From: Endomychus coccineus
Taxonomy: Eukaryota; Arthropoda; Insecta; Coleoptera; Endomychidae
Assembly (NCBI GenBank): GCA_958510875.1
Contig: OY294072.1
Location: forward strand, 4,260,501 to 4,324,500
DNA: 64,000 nucleotides
Reading direction: 5' to 3'
Part shown: piece by piece, positions 43,947 through 56,944 of the stretch
Numbering within the stretch: position 1 is the stretch's first letter
Layout of the letters: each line of letters begins with the position of its first letter
The notes under the pieces: generated by a model
What the model was told of the DNA's origin: nothing
Database searches by the model: none
The model's input: only the letters and a program-made list of their open reading frames with translations
Made by a program: the position numbers and the translations under genes

Positions 43947-46494
43947 CCTGATTCTGTCGGTCAATAATTCACCCTACACAACCCCTTTTATAAATTTCAA
44001 AGATTAAATCATAAGTTCCTTAAATTGTACGTGAATGGGATTTTTTTCTAACGAATATATGCTCCAAAAGAAGCTCTATAAGACTTATATATTACCTGAT
44101 TTTGTCGGGCAATAATTCACTCTACACAATCCTTTTATGAATTTCGAAGAGCGTATCATAAGTTCCTTAAAATGTACGTGGATGTAATTTTTTTCTGTCG
44201 AATATATGCTCCAAAGGAAGCTCTATAAGACCTATATATCACCTGATTTTGTCGGGCAATGATTCACCCTACACAACCCCTTATATAAATTTCGAAGAAT
44301 GTATCACAAGATCCTTAAAATGTACGTGGATGGGATTTTTTCTGTCGTATATATGCTCCAAAGGAAGCTCTATAACACTTATATACCACCTGATTTTGTC
44401 GGGCAATAATTCACCCTCCACAACCTTTTTCTGAATTTCGAAGATTACTTAAAATGTACGTGGATGGGAATTTTTTTGTCAAATATATGCTCCAAAGGAA
44501 GCTCTATAAGATTTATATACCACCTGATTTTGTCGGGCGATGATTTACCCTACACAACCCCTTATATAAATTTCGAAGGATGTACTACAAGTTCCTTAAA
44601 ATTTACGTGGATGTAATTTTTTCCTGTCAAGTATGTGCTCCAAAGGAAGCTCTATAAGATCTATATATCACCTGATTTTGTCGGGCAATAATTCACCCTA
44701 CACAACCCCTTTTATAAATTTCAAAGAATAAATCATAAGTTCCTTAAATTGTAAGTGGATGAGATTTTTTCTGTCAAATACATGCTCCTAAAGAAGCTCT
44801 ATAATACTTATATATTATCTGATTTTGTCGGGCAATAATTTACCCTTCACAACTCCTTTTATAAATTTCAAAGAATAAATCATAAGTTCTTTAAATTGTA
44901 TGTGAATGGGATTTTTTTCTAACGAATATATGCTCCAAAAGAAGCTCTATAAGACCTATATATCACCTGATTTTGTCGGGCAATAATTCACCCTATACAA
45001 CCCCTTTTATAAATTTCAAAGAATAAATCATAAGTTCCTTAAATTGTAAGTGAATGGGATTTCTTCTAACGAATATATGCTCCAAAAGAAGCTCCATGAG
45101 ACTTATATATTACCTGATTTTGTCGGGTGATAATTCACCCTCCACAACCCTTTTTATAAATTCCGAAGAAACGTACTACAAGTTCCTTAAAATGTACGTG
45201 GATGGGATTCTTTCTTTCGACTATGTGCTCCAAAGAAAGCTCTATAAGACCTATATATCACCTGACTTTGTCGGGCAATAATTCACCCTACACAACCCCT
45301 TTTATAAATTCCAAATAATAAATCATGAGTTCCTTAAATTGTACGTGAATGGGATTTTTTTCTAACGAATATATGCTCCAAAAGAAGCTCTATAAGACAT
45401 ATATTACCTGATTTTGTCGGGCAATAATTCACCCTTCACAATCCCTTTTATAAATTTCAAAGAATAAATCATAAGTTCCTTAAATTGTACGTGGATGGGA
45501 TTTTTTTCTGTCGAATGTATGCTCCAAAGAAAGCTCTATAAGATTTATATACCACCTGATTTTGTCGGGCAATGATTTACCCTACACAACCCCTTATATA
45601 AATTTCGAAGGATGTACTACAAGTTCCTTAAAATTTACGTGGATGAAATTTTTTTCTGTCAAGTATGTGCTCCAAAGGAAGCTCTATAAGATCTATATAT
45701 CACCTGATTTTTTCGGGCGATAATTCACCCTACACAACCCCTTTTATAAATTTCAAAGAATAAATCATAAGTTCCTTAAATTGTAAGTGGATGGGATTCT
45801 TTATGCCAAATACATGCTCCAAAAGAAGCTCTATAAGACTTATATATTATCTGATTTTGTCGGGCAATAATTCATCCTTCACAACCCCTTTTATAAATTT
45901 CAAGGAATAAATCATAAGTTCCTTAAATTGTACGTGACTGGGATTTTTTTCTGACGAATATATGCTCCAAAAGAAGCTCTATAAGACTTATATATTACCT
46001 GATTTTGTCGGGCAATAATTCACCCTCCACAACCCTTTTATGATTTTCGAAGGGTGTATCATAAGTTCCTTAAAATGTACGTGGATGGGATTTTTTTCTG
46101 TCGAATATATGCTACAAAGGAAGCTCTATAAGACCTATATATCCCCTGATTTTTTCGGGCAATGATCCACCCTACACAACCCCTTATATAAATTTCGAAG
46201 AACGTATCACAAGATCCTTAAAATGTACGTGGATGGGATTTTTTCTGTCGAATATATGCTCCAAAGGAAGCTCTATAACACTTATATACCACCTGATTTT
46301 GTCGGGCAATAATTCACCCTCCACAACCCTTTTCATGAATTTCGAAGATTACTCAAAATGTACGTGGATGTGATTTTTTTCTGTCAAATATATGCTCCAA
46401 AGGAAGCTCTATAGGATTTATATACCACCTGATTTTGTCGGGCAATGATTTACCCTACAAAACCCCTTATATAAATTTCGAAAAATGTACTACA
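43947..46494 (-). repeat. Satellite array S3, about 148-bp monomer, about 17 copies
   Basis: Reverse orientation to S1. Each unit holds 'cctgattttgtcgggcaa', 'ttcaccctacacaacccc' and 'atatgctccaaa'. Several adjacent monomers form longer repeats: the run near 44,400-44,700 resembles that near 45,530-45,740 and 46,260-46,490. The left edge equals the right edge of S1, and the right edge equals the left edge of S2. Confidence 0.95.
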
Positions 46495-47300
46495 AGCCAC
46501 AAACGGGTTGAAAACTGTTTTGAAATGGTTAATTTTGGATAAATAAACGGTTTTCTATAAAGTACCTTCCTCTGTTTAGTTGAAATAGGTAGGTACTTTT
46601 GGAAAAATAGAGTTGCTTTTCATTCAAATAAGTAATGAAAATGATACTTGATTAACATCCGTATAAGTAAGTAACTGTTATAGTAACTATATGTAGATTC
46701 TTTCTTAAAGTGCCAAAGATTTTTAAACAAGTTAATATCAGAATGTACTTCCGTCAATGAATTAATTAAATTCGTATTTTACAATATCAATGATTCAAAG
46801 ACATTTTAATTTTGAAAAAGTGGAGTTGCAATATTTTAATTTGTTGTATAGTATTTGAGGAGCCATGTAGTTGTAGAGCGACCATATTTTATGAGCATTT
46901 TCTTTTGCAATACTTGAAGTTTCAATGATTGAATTATATAACCTAGAATTGGCCAAGTGACGTACGTCACAAATTCAAGAGAGTACTCTAGAACTATACC
47001 TTCGACTAAGATTTGACTCCATTCGAGTCTTATACTCTTCTATGAATATCTGCCACTCTCAATCTATCTAAGCTATGAATGTCAAAGTGACATACGATCC
47101 AAACCATAGAATAACTTGTGACACGTGCTAATAGTAAAAGTTTCTATAAACGCGTACCCATCTCTATATAACCTACAACTGCCAGAGTGACGTCTGTCAC
47201 AGTGACAACCTAAAGGTGCCCGTACACCTCACATAAAGGTTACCACGCACTATCCGACTAAGCCCTCAAAAAGGCGTTGCACATAAAAAATTGTTAACAG
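46495..47300 (-). repeat. Module W reverse copy, with LINE-D-like remnant
   Basis: Reverse W, with perfect TGACGTACGTCA at 46,958-46,969. The LINE-like frame (LEYSLEFVTY..., on the minus strand) lies at about 46,800-47,030. Confidence 0.5.
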
Positions 47301-47492
47301 CGGGGCGTAGCCCGTAAAAGCAACTAGTCGGTATTAGAATAAGCGGCAGTTTAAGTTGGTAGTCAGTTACTAAAAATCAAACTAGGAATATGCGATTTTC
47401 GACCTAATCGACGAACATTTTTGTACACGACAAGCAGAAATATGCGAGCTGAGCGAGCCCAAAAAATGATTGAAACGTTAATTTTGAACTTT

Positions 47493-47726
47493 TTAAAAGG
47501 TTGTGATAGCCCCAAACCGGGTCGAAAACTGTTTTGAAATAGTTAATTTTCCGTAAATCGAATGACGTTCACGTGAGAAGCGCGTAGCTGGCAAGTTAGA
47601 AAAGTGCAAATTGGTTGTACCTAATACGGCTTTACGACGACTTTTCGCGTGCCGTTTCCGCTCCATGTAGTTAGATTCAGTAGCGGACCGTGCCCGACGG
47701 CCCTTCTTTTCCCGATAAATGTCCAT
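47493..47726 (-). CDS. Unknown basic 77-aa ORF, second copy
   Basis: Begins with ATG and matches 9,616-9,849 at all but four residues (positions 6, 17, 32, 76). The basic run RKRHAKSRR is kept. As at the other locus it lies about 120 bases past the end of the 131-codon ORF. No family recognised; chance openness is possible. Confidence 0.3.
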   Translation of the reverse strand: MDIYREKKGRRARSATESNYMERKRHAKSRRKAVLGTTNLHFSNLPATRFSRERHSIYGKLTISKQFSTRFGAITTF

Positions 47727-47848
47727 TAAATAGGAAAATTTAATTGAAACAGTTTGAGCTATCCTCAGATCTCAGCTATGCACGTCTGACGTGCGAAGCA
47801 CCAAAGGGAATTTTCTAGCTACCAAAATATACCCGAAGCGGATAAAAG

Positions 47849-48244
47849 CTAGCGGCCCATTGCCAAGAAGACTTTATTACAGCTAGCGCCGGCCGCACGA
47901 TGCACGAAACGGCCCCAAATTAACAAGATCGAGGTAAAATGTATAAACTCTAACTTACGCGGAGCGGGCTCCTCGAGGGAAACTTCAAAATGATTTCGCT
48001 CGTAGCTTATTACTTAGGAGGTTTGGCCTTCATGCAATTGTGTTTTTATTCAATTTCAACCTTCTAATTTCGATAGGCCAAGTGAAAATCCCGGAGCCTC
48101 AAGCGCTAAAAAGATCCGAGTGTTTAAACTATCGTATAAAATTGCGAAATTTGGCATTCTTAGAAACGTCAAATTAATTAATCTGACACAAGAGTTGGGG
48201 ATATTTCTATTCAAATCTATATAATACAATTTTTTGTCGGCCAT
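47849..48244 (-). pseudogene. Unknown 131-aa protein, copy g (nonsense)
   Basis: Starts MADKKLYYIDLNRN and is open to LSKLEG, then a TGA, another stop and, further on, a stop at TS*VIS. The end reads HFEVSLEEPAPRK ... VFLAMGR, the same variant as copy d. Confidence 0.6.
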
Positions 48245-48350
48245 ATTGTAATAATAATAATAAAATATTCTCAAATCGAAAACTAGAGCCAGTACCTTCA
48301 ATTAAAATTCACCATTCGAAAGACCGTCATCGATTTAGTCAAAGTGATTT

Positions 48351-50525
48351 CTTGATTACCTTGTAAACGGCGGTCGTCACTCCCCAAAAATGCCTCTAAG
48401 TAGTTTAAAATAAATCATAAAGATTTGACGTGGTTTGACGATAACCTATGTAGAATTACCTGATAATTTACGAAAGCGATCGATTTCGGAGGTGTATTTA
48501 TAATGAAATAAATTAGAAGCAATGCGAAAAGCGTTATAAAAACTCTATACGGCATATCAGTGTCTAAAATGGTCCATTGACGAAGATATTCTTCCTAGGG
48601 GTACAAGTACATTTCTACATCTATAGATTATTGGGGCCATGAAAAACCATACCTATCGACTCCAGAAAATTTTAAATAAGTGTATCTACAAATCTATGGT
48701 CTTAACTTAACCTAATTCATGGTCAAAGAGTTGTAAATCGTAAACTCATGTATCTAAATAAAAGTCAACAAAACTACATAAATATCATATAAACGGGGGG
48801 CCCCTTCTATTAAAAAACGTTCTAGAGGTATGTCTGAACAATATGTAACAATAACATTCAACATACTTAATTTCAGATTTGAATATATGAATTATATCAA
48901 GGTTTGGAACCAACAGATATATTCTTGCAGAAATTGAAGTACATAGGGATTGAAAGAATGACAACACCATATAGAAAGGTATGTACATCATGTCCGAGCA
49001 GAGTTCAATACATTTTCAAGGAATATATCAAGATATTTGTCATATTCTACAGTAAAAGTAGCAATTTTCAAGTAACGTAGCAGCACGAACATTGGGTTCA
49101 CTTAGAATTAGTTCAAATTGATGGTACATGACTTTCAATGTACTCGAATAATGTTACTGTATATACAATAAAGATATTTCGATAGACATTTGTATCGTGT
49201 ATTATGTTTTTAGGAATACAAATAGTGATTTCACATGTTCAACGTAGACACAAGGTTATGTCTTACATTTTACCAAGTATGCGATGCTAAATATGGGTAA
49301 ATGATATTGAATAAAGCAAGAAAAAGATGTATTCAAGAGTATTTCATATGTTGTTGGAAAGGAAAGCATTCTTAATGTTCAATTTACATGATGTATCATT
49401 TTATACATATGTCAGTTGGTGGAAAAATTTCACCAAAACTGATGTTACATGCACGAAAATGATTATAAAAGTGTTAAACAATTATTCTGCTACCACAAGG
49501 TATAGTTTCAACAAAGCATACATCACTTTATGGATGTTATACAATATTAAGAGATATGACGGAAATACATTCAAAGGATAGATGGTACAGTTTCAATACT
49601 TTAAATTGAGCTTTGCAAATGTATATATAAAAAGAATAAAGAAAGGAGGAAAACTTAATAATGAAATGCACCCTTTTTCTTCATTATTCCTGGCATAAGT
49701 ATATCAGATTCGAAGCTGAAAAGAGAAAAAATCCTTCCTCAACGGGTAGTAGATTTTTTATAACATAACTTTCTCTGAGACTATCTAGCAATAAAAATAG
49801 ATATGTACAAATTTGCTTGAGACATGTAGGTACAAACGAAACACAATTGCATTTTGCAAGTTACTAATAGGAATGAATTCTGTATCTTTGTATTTATAAC
49901 AAAAAGGGTAAACCGTAGAGTTTTAATACTGGGAATTGGTTTTTACAATGGTTCTGCTACCGATATGTTTGAGAAATCTTCTCGAAAGGCATACTGACAA
50001 GGTGTATCCTCAAGGAAGCTCAAAAGGGAATGTCATTCTGCTTCAGAGAGACAAAATGCTTAGGCTTCCTCAACGGCTAATAAATTTTTCTATAAAATAG
50101 CTTCTTCTCATTCCTCAGAGACTGTAATTTGGACTAAAAATAAAGTAAAAGTCTGCTTGAGCTATCTACAAATAGAAGTCAATTTTAGGTAGCATGTTAA
50201 GAAAATACTAGCACAATATTCATAAGAAATTTTATGGTACGATTAATGTTTTTTTTATAAAGTAACTTCACAGATACTGCAAATAGCATTGAAAATAATT
50301 GAAAAAGCAGCTTGAGAGATTAAGATACAAAATTGTATTGCATTTAGCATGGCAATGCTGAAAATTAATTAGCTTGATATTCATAAGGTAGGTATTACAA
50401 CTTTTTTTCTTACAAGGAGAGGTAATTGTGTGTACCTATTTGTTAGAATGTTGAGAATTAGGGGGTACAATTACAAAGCAGCATAGGACATTGTCTGAGT
50501 AAAGAGGGAAAGCAATACAAGCAAA
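48351..50525 (-). repeat. Repeat module U, reverse copy 4
   Basis: Near duplicate of 18,111-20,244 in the same orientation, part of the large block duplication. No gene seen; the frame at 49,327-49,581 is a U-typical open stretch without protein homology. Confidence 0.6.
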
Positions 50526-50546
50526 TCTTGTATCGATCATATTTAA

Positions 50547-51122
50547 ATGAAAAATAAACTTCATACAGAATTTACTGCTGCTATCATAAAGACAACCATA
50601 ACAGATCACTATTCCACTTTACTAGCATTAAATATAAATCATATTAAAGGTGTAAAAAATGACTTATTAGTGACAAAAATAGACGAGGATAAATTAAGGA
50701 AATCATTGGAGGATGAAAATTGGGACACAGTTTATAAGGCTCTTAATATTGAAATCATTTATAAAAAAAACATAAAAAGAAAAGAGTGGATCACAGCAGG
50801 CATTTTGAAGTCTATAAAAACTAGAAATTGGCTTTACCAGCAATATCTAAAATATCCCAATGATGAGACTATTAATAATTGTTATAAAATATACAGGAAT
50901 AAACTCAATGGCCTCATTCATAAAACTAAGTGTAATCATTTCAAATACAAAATTATGGATAACGTAGGGTCTAATAAAGCATTATGGGAAACAATTAATA
51001 AATTTGAGAACAAAAAGATCAAAAATAAATCGGAAATCAAGGAATTGAAGCTTGAAAGTGATGAGATTGTAAAACTCCTATTGATATTCCAAATGCTTTC
51101 AATAAACAATTTGCTAACATAG
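50547..51122 (+). pseudogene. LINE-B copy 4 endonuclease end and linker
   Basis: The longest open version: 191 codons from the endonuclease end (TITDHYSTLL, SDH-type block) through EWITAGILKS and ETINKFENKK to DEIVK. One missing base near 51,075 ends it early. Confidence 0.8.
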
Positions 51123-51329
51123 GTAAAACTTATTCAAAAAAATACGAAGGCATGAAACTGACACGCACACTAATGAAAATGGGAGTCCTAGTTCCATGTT
51201 CTTGTACAGTACAACTCCAAATGAGGTCGTGTCTTTTATTAATTCAAGTGACAATAATAAGTGTACAGGTGAAGATAAAATATCTAACAAAAGTACTCAC
51301 GTTCTCTTCTTATGTTAGGGTAATGATTC

Positions 51330-51981
51330 CTGCTTAGAAATTGTCCCTTCATTAAAATATTTAGGAGTCACAATAGATAAATTCCTAAAATGGGATATAC
51401 ATGCCCAAGAAATGATAAAAAAATTAAGAAGCATTGTTTACAGAATGTGTCATTTGAAGAACATACTTAGTGTGCAGCAACTAAAAATTCTGTATCACAC
51501 TTTTGTCGAGAACATTCTTAGCTAGGGCATAATTGCTTGGGGAGCAATGGGGAAAGTATTACATGATAAATTGAAGAAAATGCAAAAAAAGATATTAAAA
51601 ATAATCTACAATAAAACTAGAATGTTTTCAACTGAGGAGCTGTTCAGAATTTCATATGTGCTCGACATTAAGCAACTGTACGCTAAACAAATTTTATTAC
51701 ATCTTAAAAATAATGAAGCATTGAAAATACCATTGAACGTCAATTATAATACTAGATCTACCACATCTATTAACATACAAACCCCAAGATGTCATAGAAC
51801 GATAATGCAAAGTACATTTACATATTTAGGGCCAAGACTTTGGAATCAACCACCAGCAGAGTTAAAAAATGTCAACGGACCTACTAAGGCCTTTAAAAAT
51901 AAAATAAAAAAACATCTTACAGAAAGGAAGAGAGTACTTCAAGAATTTCATTTAGATAAATACCGTTTTACATTATATTAA
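51330..51981 (+). pseudogene. LINE-B copy 4 RT C-terminal region
   Basis: SLKYLGVTIDKFLKWD is followed by ENILS and a TAG. Then a 144-codon frame from 51,547 (KLKKMQKKILKIIYN, TYLGPRLWNQPPAELKN) reaches the natural end. The TAG after ENILS is shared with copy 2, as expected for duplicates. Confidence 0.82.
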
Positions 51982-52495
51982 TTCTGCTTAACAGTTTTGC
52001 TAGAATCCAATTATTATTGTTATTGGTGCTAGACTCTTTTACTTAATCATAACATATATGTTAAACTCTGTTTATAAGTTCCCTAAATTTTTACTTCAAA
52101 TCACTAATAAACCACTCATTCCCTCACTTAATTCTTTTAAAAAATGTCTTATACGCTTTTTGAATTTTTGTTCTGATCCTCAATAATTGGTCTACTTATT
52201 TACCTACTTATTTGATTATCTATGTATTTATGTATGTATAGGTATACGTTTTGTTTATATCTGGTTGTTATATTGCTAAATACTAATTAATGGTACTTAT
52301 CCTAACTTTTCACAACTCTATTCCCATAAAACAAATTCCAATGAGAATTTACATGGGATTCCAATGTTTCTTTCATTTTACAAATGTCACATAAACTACT
52401 ATACTTAATGCAATTATTTCTCTTATTGTAAATTTATTGTATTTTACAATAAGGTAAAATAAAAATTATTCTTATTCTTATTCTATTCTTATATT

Positions 52496-53391
52496 CAACC
52501 AAGAAGGGGTGGAGGTTCTCCCTCGATTATTTGAAGTGTAGCTATTTGCTAGATACCACAGAAAATAGGGGGTATAGTTACAAATTTGCAAATAACATTG
52601 TTTGATTTCAAGGTGGGTTAAAGACATATGAAAATCCAATAACCCATAAGAGAGTTCACATTGTGTATAAACTATAACACTGTGAATAATCACCCTTATC
52701 CACTAAGAATACTATTAAAATACTGAGGACCTATCGACTAGCAGCATGCACCATCAGAGTTGGAAGCTCCTCTGTACTTTTAACAGTTCTTTTACGGGAT
52801 AAGGTTGATTATTTCTTATTTATATTTGAATTTTATATCGAATTACGTTATGAGAAGTAAAAACCTTCCTACATACTGGTTCTATTTAGGTTCTTCCTTT
52901 ACTGGGAAACTTTTCCAAATAATAAGTCACAACCAAAAGGGGGTGGGGTCATCTTCTTCGATTACTTAAATAGTAATGTATGTTACTAATATGAGATAAG
53001 AAAATCATTGATTCAAGTATTATATAGGTAGGTACTTTTGAAGAAATAGAGTTACCCTTCATTCAAATGATTAATTAAATTTCTATTTTCTTTGTATGAA
53101 GTTGAATGATTCAAAGACACCTTTCACTTTCGAAAAAGTTGATAGAGTTGCAAACGTTTCCAAATAATATATCACAACCAGGAGAGGGTGAGGTATTCTC
53201 CATCGATTACTTAAATAGTAGGCTATATGTAACTTCAGAAAAGAGAGGAGTATAAGAATAAGAATACCTAAGAATATGTTTATTGAAACTAAAACTGGTA
53301 TCACGTGAATACAGGAAAATAGACACTTAAACGCCAAGAGGTTTGTATTGTGCCGTATAATTTATTACAACAGTACAGTAGATAATTGAAT
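52496..53391 (-). repeat. U-derived segment left of the Polinton
   Basis: Duplicate of 22,241-23,130. No coding signal. Confidence 0.55.
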
Positions 53392-53745
53392 ATTATAAGT
53401 AGATGTGCTATGACAGTTCTCCACCATAATCGACCTTTTTTGCATGTAAATCTCCATAAGGAAATCTAAGGTTCATTTTACCGAAAACTGACCATCCCAA
53501 GGTCATCCACAATCACGCATGCGCAGTCATAGAAGTATATGGTTCACCAATCGATGGTCTTTGGTTTGGTAATCTATGGTGCACCCGACTATGCTCTATG
53601 GTTCATCAATCGATGGACAGGTAGGCTATGGTTTGGTTATCTATGATTCCCCCAACTATGGTCTGGCAAATCCATGTTTTTTCCAATCTGCAGTCTGTGA
53701 ACTAGTCATCTGTTTACTCGCATTCTACTGAAATTGATATTTTTT

Positions 53746-53816
53746 CTACACACCGGATTCGAACCCGGGAAATTAATTCCAAAGTTAGGTGGCTTAACCG
53801 CCCAGCTATGAAGGAC
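53746..53816 (-). tRNA. tRNA-like module 3, left repeat (likely pseudo-tRNA)
   Basis: 71 bases starting GTCCTTCATAGCTGGGCGGTTAAG (box A region, 5' 20 bases typical of a D arm) and containing GGTTCGAATCC (box B). The acceptor and T stems pair only in part. Possible anticodon-loop bases TTTGGAA would place TGG at the anticodon, but the stem is weak. Confidence 0.4.
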
Positions 53817-53877
53817 TTGAATTAATTAATTTTGATGTAGTATATAACCTGAGTCACTTCTACTGGAATGAATTTTT

Positions 53878-53948
53878 GTACTACACCAGATTCGAACCCG
53901 AGAAATAAATTCTAAAGTCAACGGCTTAACCGCTCAGCTATGGAGGAC
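53878..53948 (-). tRNA. tRNA-like module 2, left repeat (likely pseudo-tRNA)
   Basis: Same 71-base layout: TAGCTGAGCGGTTAAGC box A and GGTTCGAATCTGG box B. The starting GTCC faces an ending GTAC, so the acceptor stem is poor. Confidence 0.4.
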
Positions 53949-54013
53949 TTGAGAATGAGTAATTTTAATGTAGTATATATAATCCGAGTCAACTGTACTG
54001 AAAAATGAATTTT

Positions 54014-54084
54014 GTCCTACACCAGATTCGAACCCGGGAAAAAAATTCCAAAATCGACGCCTTAACCGCTGAGCTATGGTGGAC
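54014..54084 (-). tRNA. tRNA-like module 1, left repeat (likely pseudo-tRNA)
   Basis: TAGCTCAGCGGTTAAGGCG is a good box A / D arm and GGTTCGAATCTGG a good box B. The outer bases GTCC and GGAC pair. The anticodon arm does not fold cleanly. Confidence 0.45.
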
Positions 54085-54169
54085 ATGATAACAATCGTCT
54101 TTAATGTAGTAGATATAGCTCCGGTGCACCCTAAGTTTGTCACGTGGGTCTAGCCTAATGTCACCTAGG

Positions 54170-54949
54170 GAATCAATAAATATTTCAATAAAATATTTAG
54201 AGTGGAATTATATAAACTGTTATCAAGAGCTGCATCGAACAAAAAAAAACTAAATTATCAGATTGTATGTTGGAAAGAAAAATGCATTCAACCTGCATCA
54301 TGAAGATTGATATTCAAGAAGAAATTGTATGATCATATAAATAATTTGAATTTTCTTAAGAACTGTGTTAACTCTAACCTTACTTCTTGAAACTTTCTCA
54401 TCGAATATAATATTATATAAGTCTACATTTATTTCTGATAATGAGTGCATTATTCAATTGTAATTTAAATTGAAGTGATTCCATTCATTTCGAATATGAA
54501 AATTTGAATCAACAAAGACCTACCTTTACTATTTTCACATCAGGGAAAAATCATACTCCACATCACGCAGATTAAAAACAAATTAATATGAGATGTTACA
54601 ATTATTTTGTATAGTGAGGTTCAACATATATCTTTCAGCTATACTGGCACTAGGATAACGAATGCTATGTATAGAATATGTATTAATAATTTGAATTTTA
54701 TGATAATTATATTGTTTTGTTGATCTTTACTGAACTCTCCATGGAAAGTGAGATTATTCTTAATCTAGGAATTTAATTAAATTGAACATGTGTGCCATAT
54801 CATTCAAAATTGTAATCATAATATCAGGACTGTATTAAGGAATATCTCGAATGGTGAGGGGAGAAAGAATTAAAAATAAATGTATTGCAAAAGTACATTC
54901 GCTAATTCAGAATATTCATTCTCCACCCACTATTGGATAAGAAATATAC
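54170..54949. other. Polinton interior, AT-rich, nothing recognised
   Basis: No ORF over 60 codons with any family signature. Possibly the remains of deleted Polinton genes. Confidence 0.4.
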
Positions 54950-55890
54950 GGGGTGGCTCGTCTGAGATGGAAGATGCTGTATGTAACTGGAACAAGAACA
55001 ATATGTATTCAATAAAATACATCTGAATAAAAACATCACTAGGCAATTGTTTCAAAAACGGTAAAATATTCAGAGAGATAGGCAGTGTTAAGAATCGTTC
55101 AAAATTAGGAAGACAAAAACCAATGACGAAAATTTGTTGAATGTTTCAATTGATGCAGTAGACAATGGTCCGTGCAACAATTAGCTCTAAGCCATAACAT
55201 ATGTCGACAACGCTCAGTTTGAAAAATAATCAAAAAGACTTTCATCTTCACAAAATATAATTACTGCAAGAATTGAGAGATCGTAGAATAGAAATTTACG
55301 AATTTATGATGAAAAAAATATTAATCCATATTCTGTTTCAAAAATTTTTTACACGGATGAAGCAATATTTTGTTTAAACGGTTATGTTAAAAGATACAAT
55401 TGTAGGTATTGGGCTGATAATAGTCTGAACTAAATGGATCAGGTTCATATACAGTATTCCCAAAAAATAAATATTTGGCTGCGATTTAGCGCCAACAATA
55501 TTTTGGGACCGTTTTTCGTTGATAGAGATTTAGATCTATTGAGGGAAAATATCATCTGTCAACATAGGCGTCTGTTTCCAAATTCATTAGATCAAAACCA
55601 GGAAATATAGTTACATGAAAATGATGCACCAGCACATTATATATGGCTTTAACTTCAGACATTTTTTCTAACACTAGGAACTCTCTCAAACCAATGGATC
55701 AGTCGACGAGGAAGTATAGGATGGCCGGCGAGGTAACCAAACTTGGCACCACTCGTTTTTGGAGGTATAAAAAAAGTCGGATGTACATTAATAGATCACA
55801 CAAGATCTCAATTACACATTCGACATAAAATTGCCAATATACCTCTTATTTGGTAGAAAAACTTAATTCAAGGCAGCACTCATGCGCATT
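54950..55890 (+). pseudogene. Decayed IS630/mariner-superfamily transposase inside the Polinton
   Basis: Across several frames one reads FYTDEAIFCLNG (first aspartate), NILGPFFVDRDLD, HENDAPAHY (second aspartate) and ISRRGSIGWPARLPNLAPL. In the last, the third catalytic aspartate has become asparagine (LPNL for SPDL). Many stops and shifts are present. This is a different subfamily from the 31.4/32.9 kb fragments but has the same fold. The longest open piece is 55,643-55,828. Confidence 0.75.
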
Positions 55891-55974
55891 ACTGTCAGGA
55901 AGTTAATGATGAATACCAAAGTTCTCAATTTCAGTTAACTAGTTTTAGTTTTTTTTCATAAATGGCAACTAGAC

Positions 55975-56215
55975 AGATGACATTCCTCAACTTAGGCTTC
56001 TGTTCCCAAATTTAATAAATCAAAACTAGCACAATAGTGTTAACTACAAATTTTCTTAACACTCCTTCCCCAATTAGATGGAGAGGTCGACCAGGAATTA
56101 TAGAATGACAAAGTAACTAGACTTGGCGCCACTCGATTTTATTTGTGGGGGTATCTAATAAGTCGGGTTAACGTTAATAGACTAGACAACCTCAAAACCC
56201 TATTATGAATTGAAA
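55975..56215 (+). pseudogene. Second, shorter mariner-like remnant
   Basis: Repeats the same landmarks in worse condition: 'cattcctcaacttaggcttctgttccc', then an RWRGRPGIIE block and 'acttggcgccactcg'. It matches the C-terminal part of 55,570-55,790. Either a tandem duplication or a second insertion. Confidence 0.6.
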
Positions 56216-56555
56216 CATATACATTATTCATTTTCTTCATGATCATTTTAAGGTCAACCTCACATTTAGTATTTAATAACATCACAGAAAATTTTCCATT
56301 CACATCATTTTATTATTTAAGGTTGAATATAGCCAAAATTAGAGATTTGCAGATCGCACGTTCGACATATGTCAAACTATGTCATCAGGAACAAGGATCT
56401 CTTGTGATCTGATTTTCGTAAGTTAAATAAAATTTGATAGGAAGCCCAATTCTACAAAATATGATGCTTGGTTTGTTGATCTATCACTCAGAATCCTTCT
56501 GTATTAAAAATAGTAATTATAAGGAGAACAGTATCTATTTTTTTTGCGGTGGATC

Positions 56556-56687
56556 TTTTTGCGAACCTGCTATGGTTGATCTTGTTTGATGAATTATAGG
56601 GATTAACTCTGAAGATTTTAGTTTTTGCGAACCTGCTATGGTTGATCTTGTTTGATGAATTATAGGGATTAACTCTGAAGGTTTTAG
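56556..56687. repeat. 66-bp tandem duplication
   Basis: Two units (56,556-56,621 and 56,622-56,687) that differ at one or two bases; both contain 'gcgaacctgctatggttgat'. Confidence 0.9.
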
Positions 56688-56944
56688 TACAAGACTTGGA
56701 TGTGTTTCTAATATCTACAATTTTCTTATAGTAACCTAGTAACAGAAATTCTCCAAGTGAATAAATTTTAAACTGAAAGATAAATTTACTAATCACTAAT
56801 AACTATGAAATCCCCCAATTTTAGTATAGGTAGGAAGGTTCATATATAGATATAATATATCGGAAGATGAAATCAGAAGTGATAAATTTCATCGGGACAA
56901 GCTTTCATATTGAAGTGTGATAGAAGGAAATAATAAATCATAAT

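Larger units (their letters stand above)
47301..48350 (-). repeat. Repeat module V, reverse copy g
   Basis: Reverse V with a broken 131-codon ORF but an intact 77-codon basic ORF. The GC hairpin is near 47,301-47,315. Confidence 0.65.
50526..52495 (+). mobile_element. LINE-B copy 4 (RT core deleted, deletion slightly larger)
   Basis: Matches copy 2 throughout. The deletion junction at about 51,318 has lost a further 30-odd bases ('tatgttagggtaatgattcc'). The 3' UTR and microsatellite tail end near 52,490. Confidence 0.88.
53398..54169 (+). repeat. Polinton terminal inverted repeat, left
   Basis: Pairs with 59,935-60,705 at high identity. From the end inward it holds a stretch of overlapping 'atcgatgg' and 'ctatggt' repeats (53,540-53,700), then three tRNA-like modules on the minus strand. 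Confidence 0.92.

Noticed and set aside
53540..53700. Repeated 'atggt/atcgatgg' words in the Polinton ends considered as an additional gene or telomere-like repeat
   Set aside because: Irregular short words with no fixed period and no ORF; mirrored simply because they lie in the inverted repeat.
55643..55828. 61-codon frame in the Polinton as a Polinton gene (protease or capsid)
   Set aside because: Its context and other frames around it read as a mariner-type transposase with catalytic blocks in order; the frame itself is a short out-of-phase piece of it.
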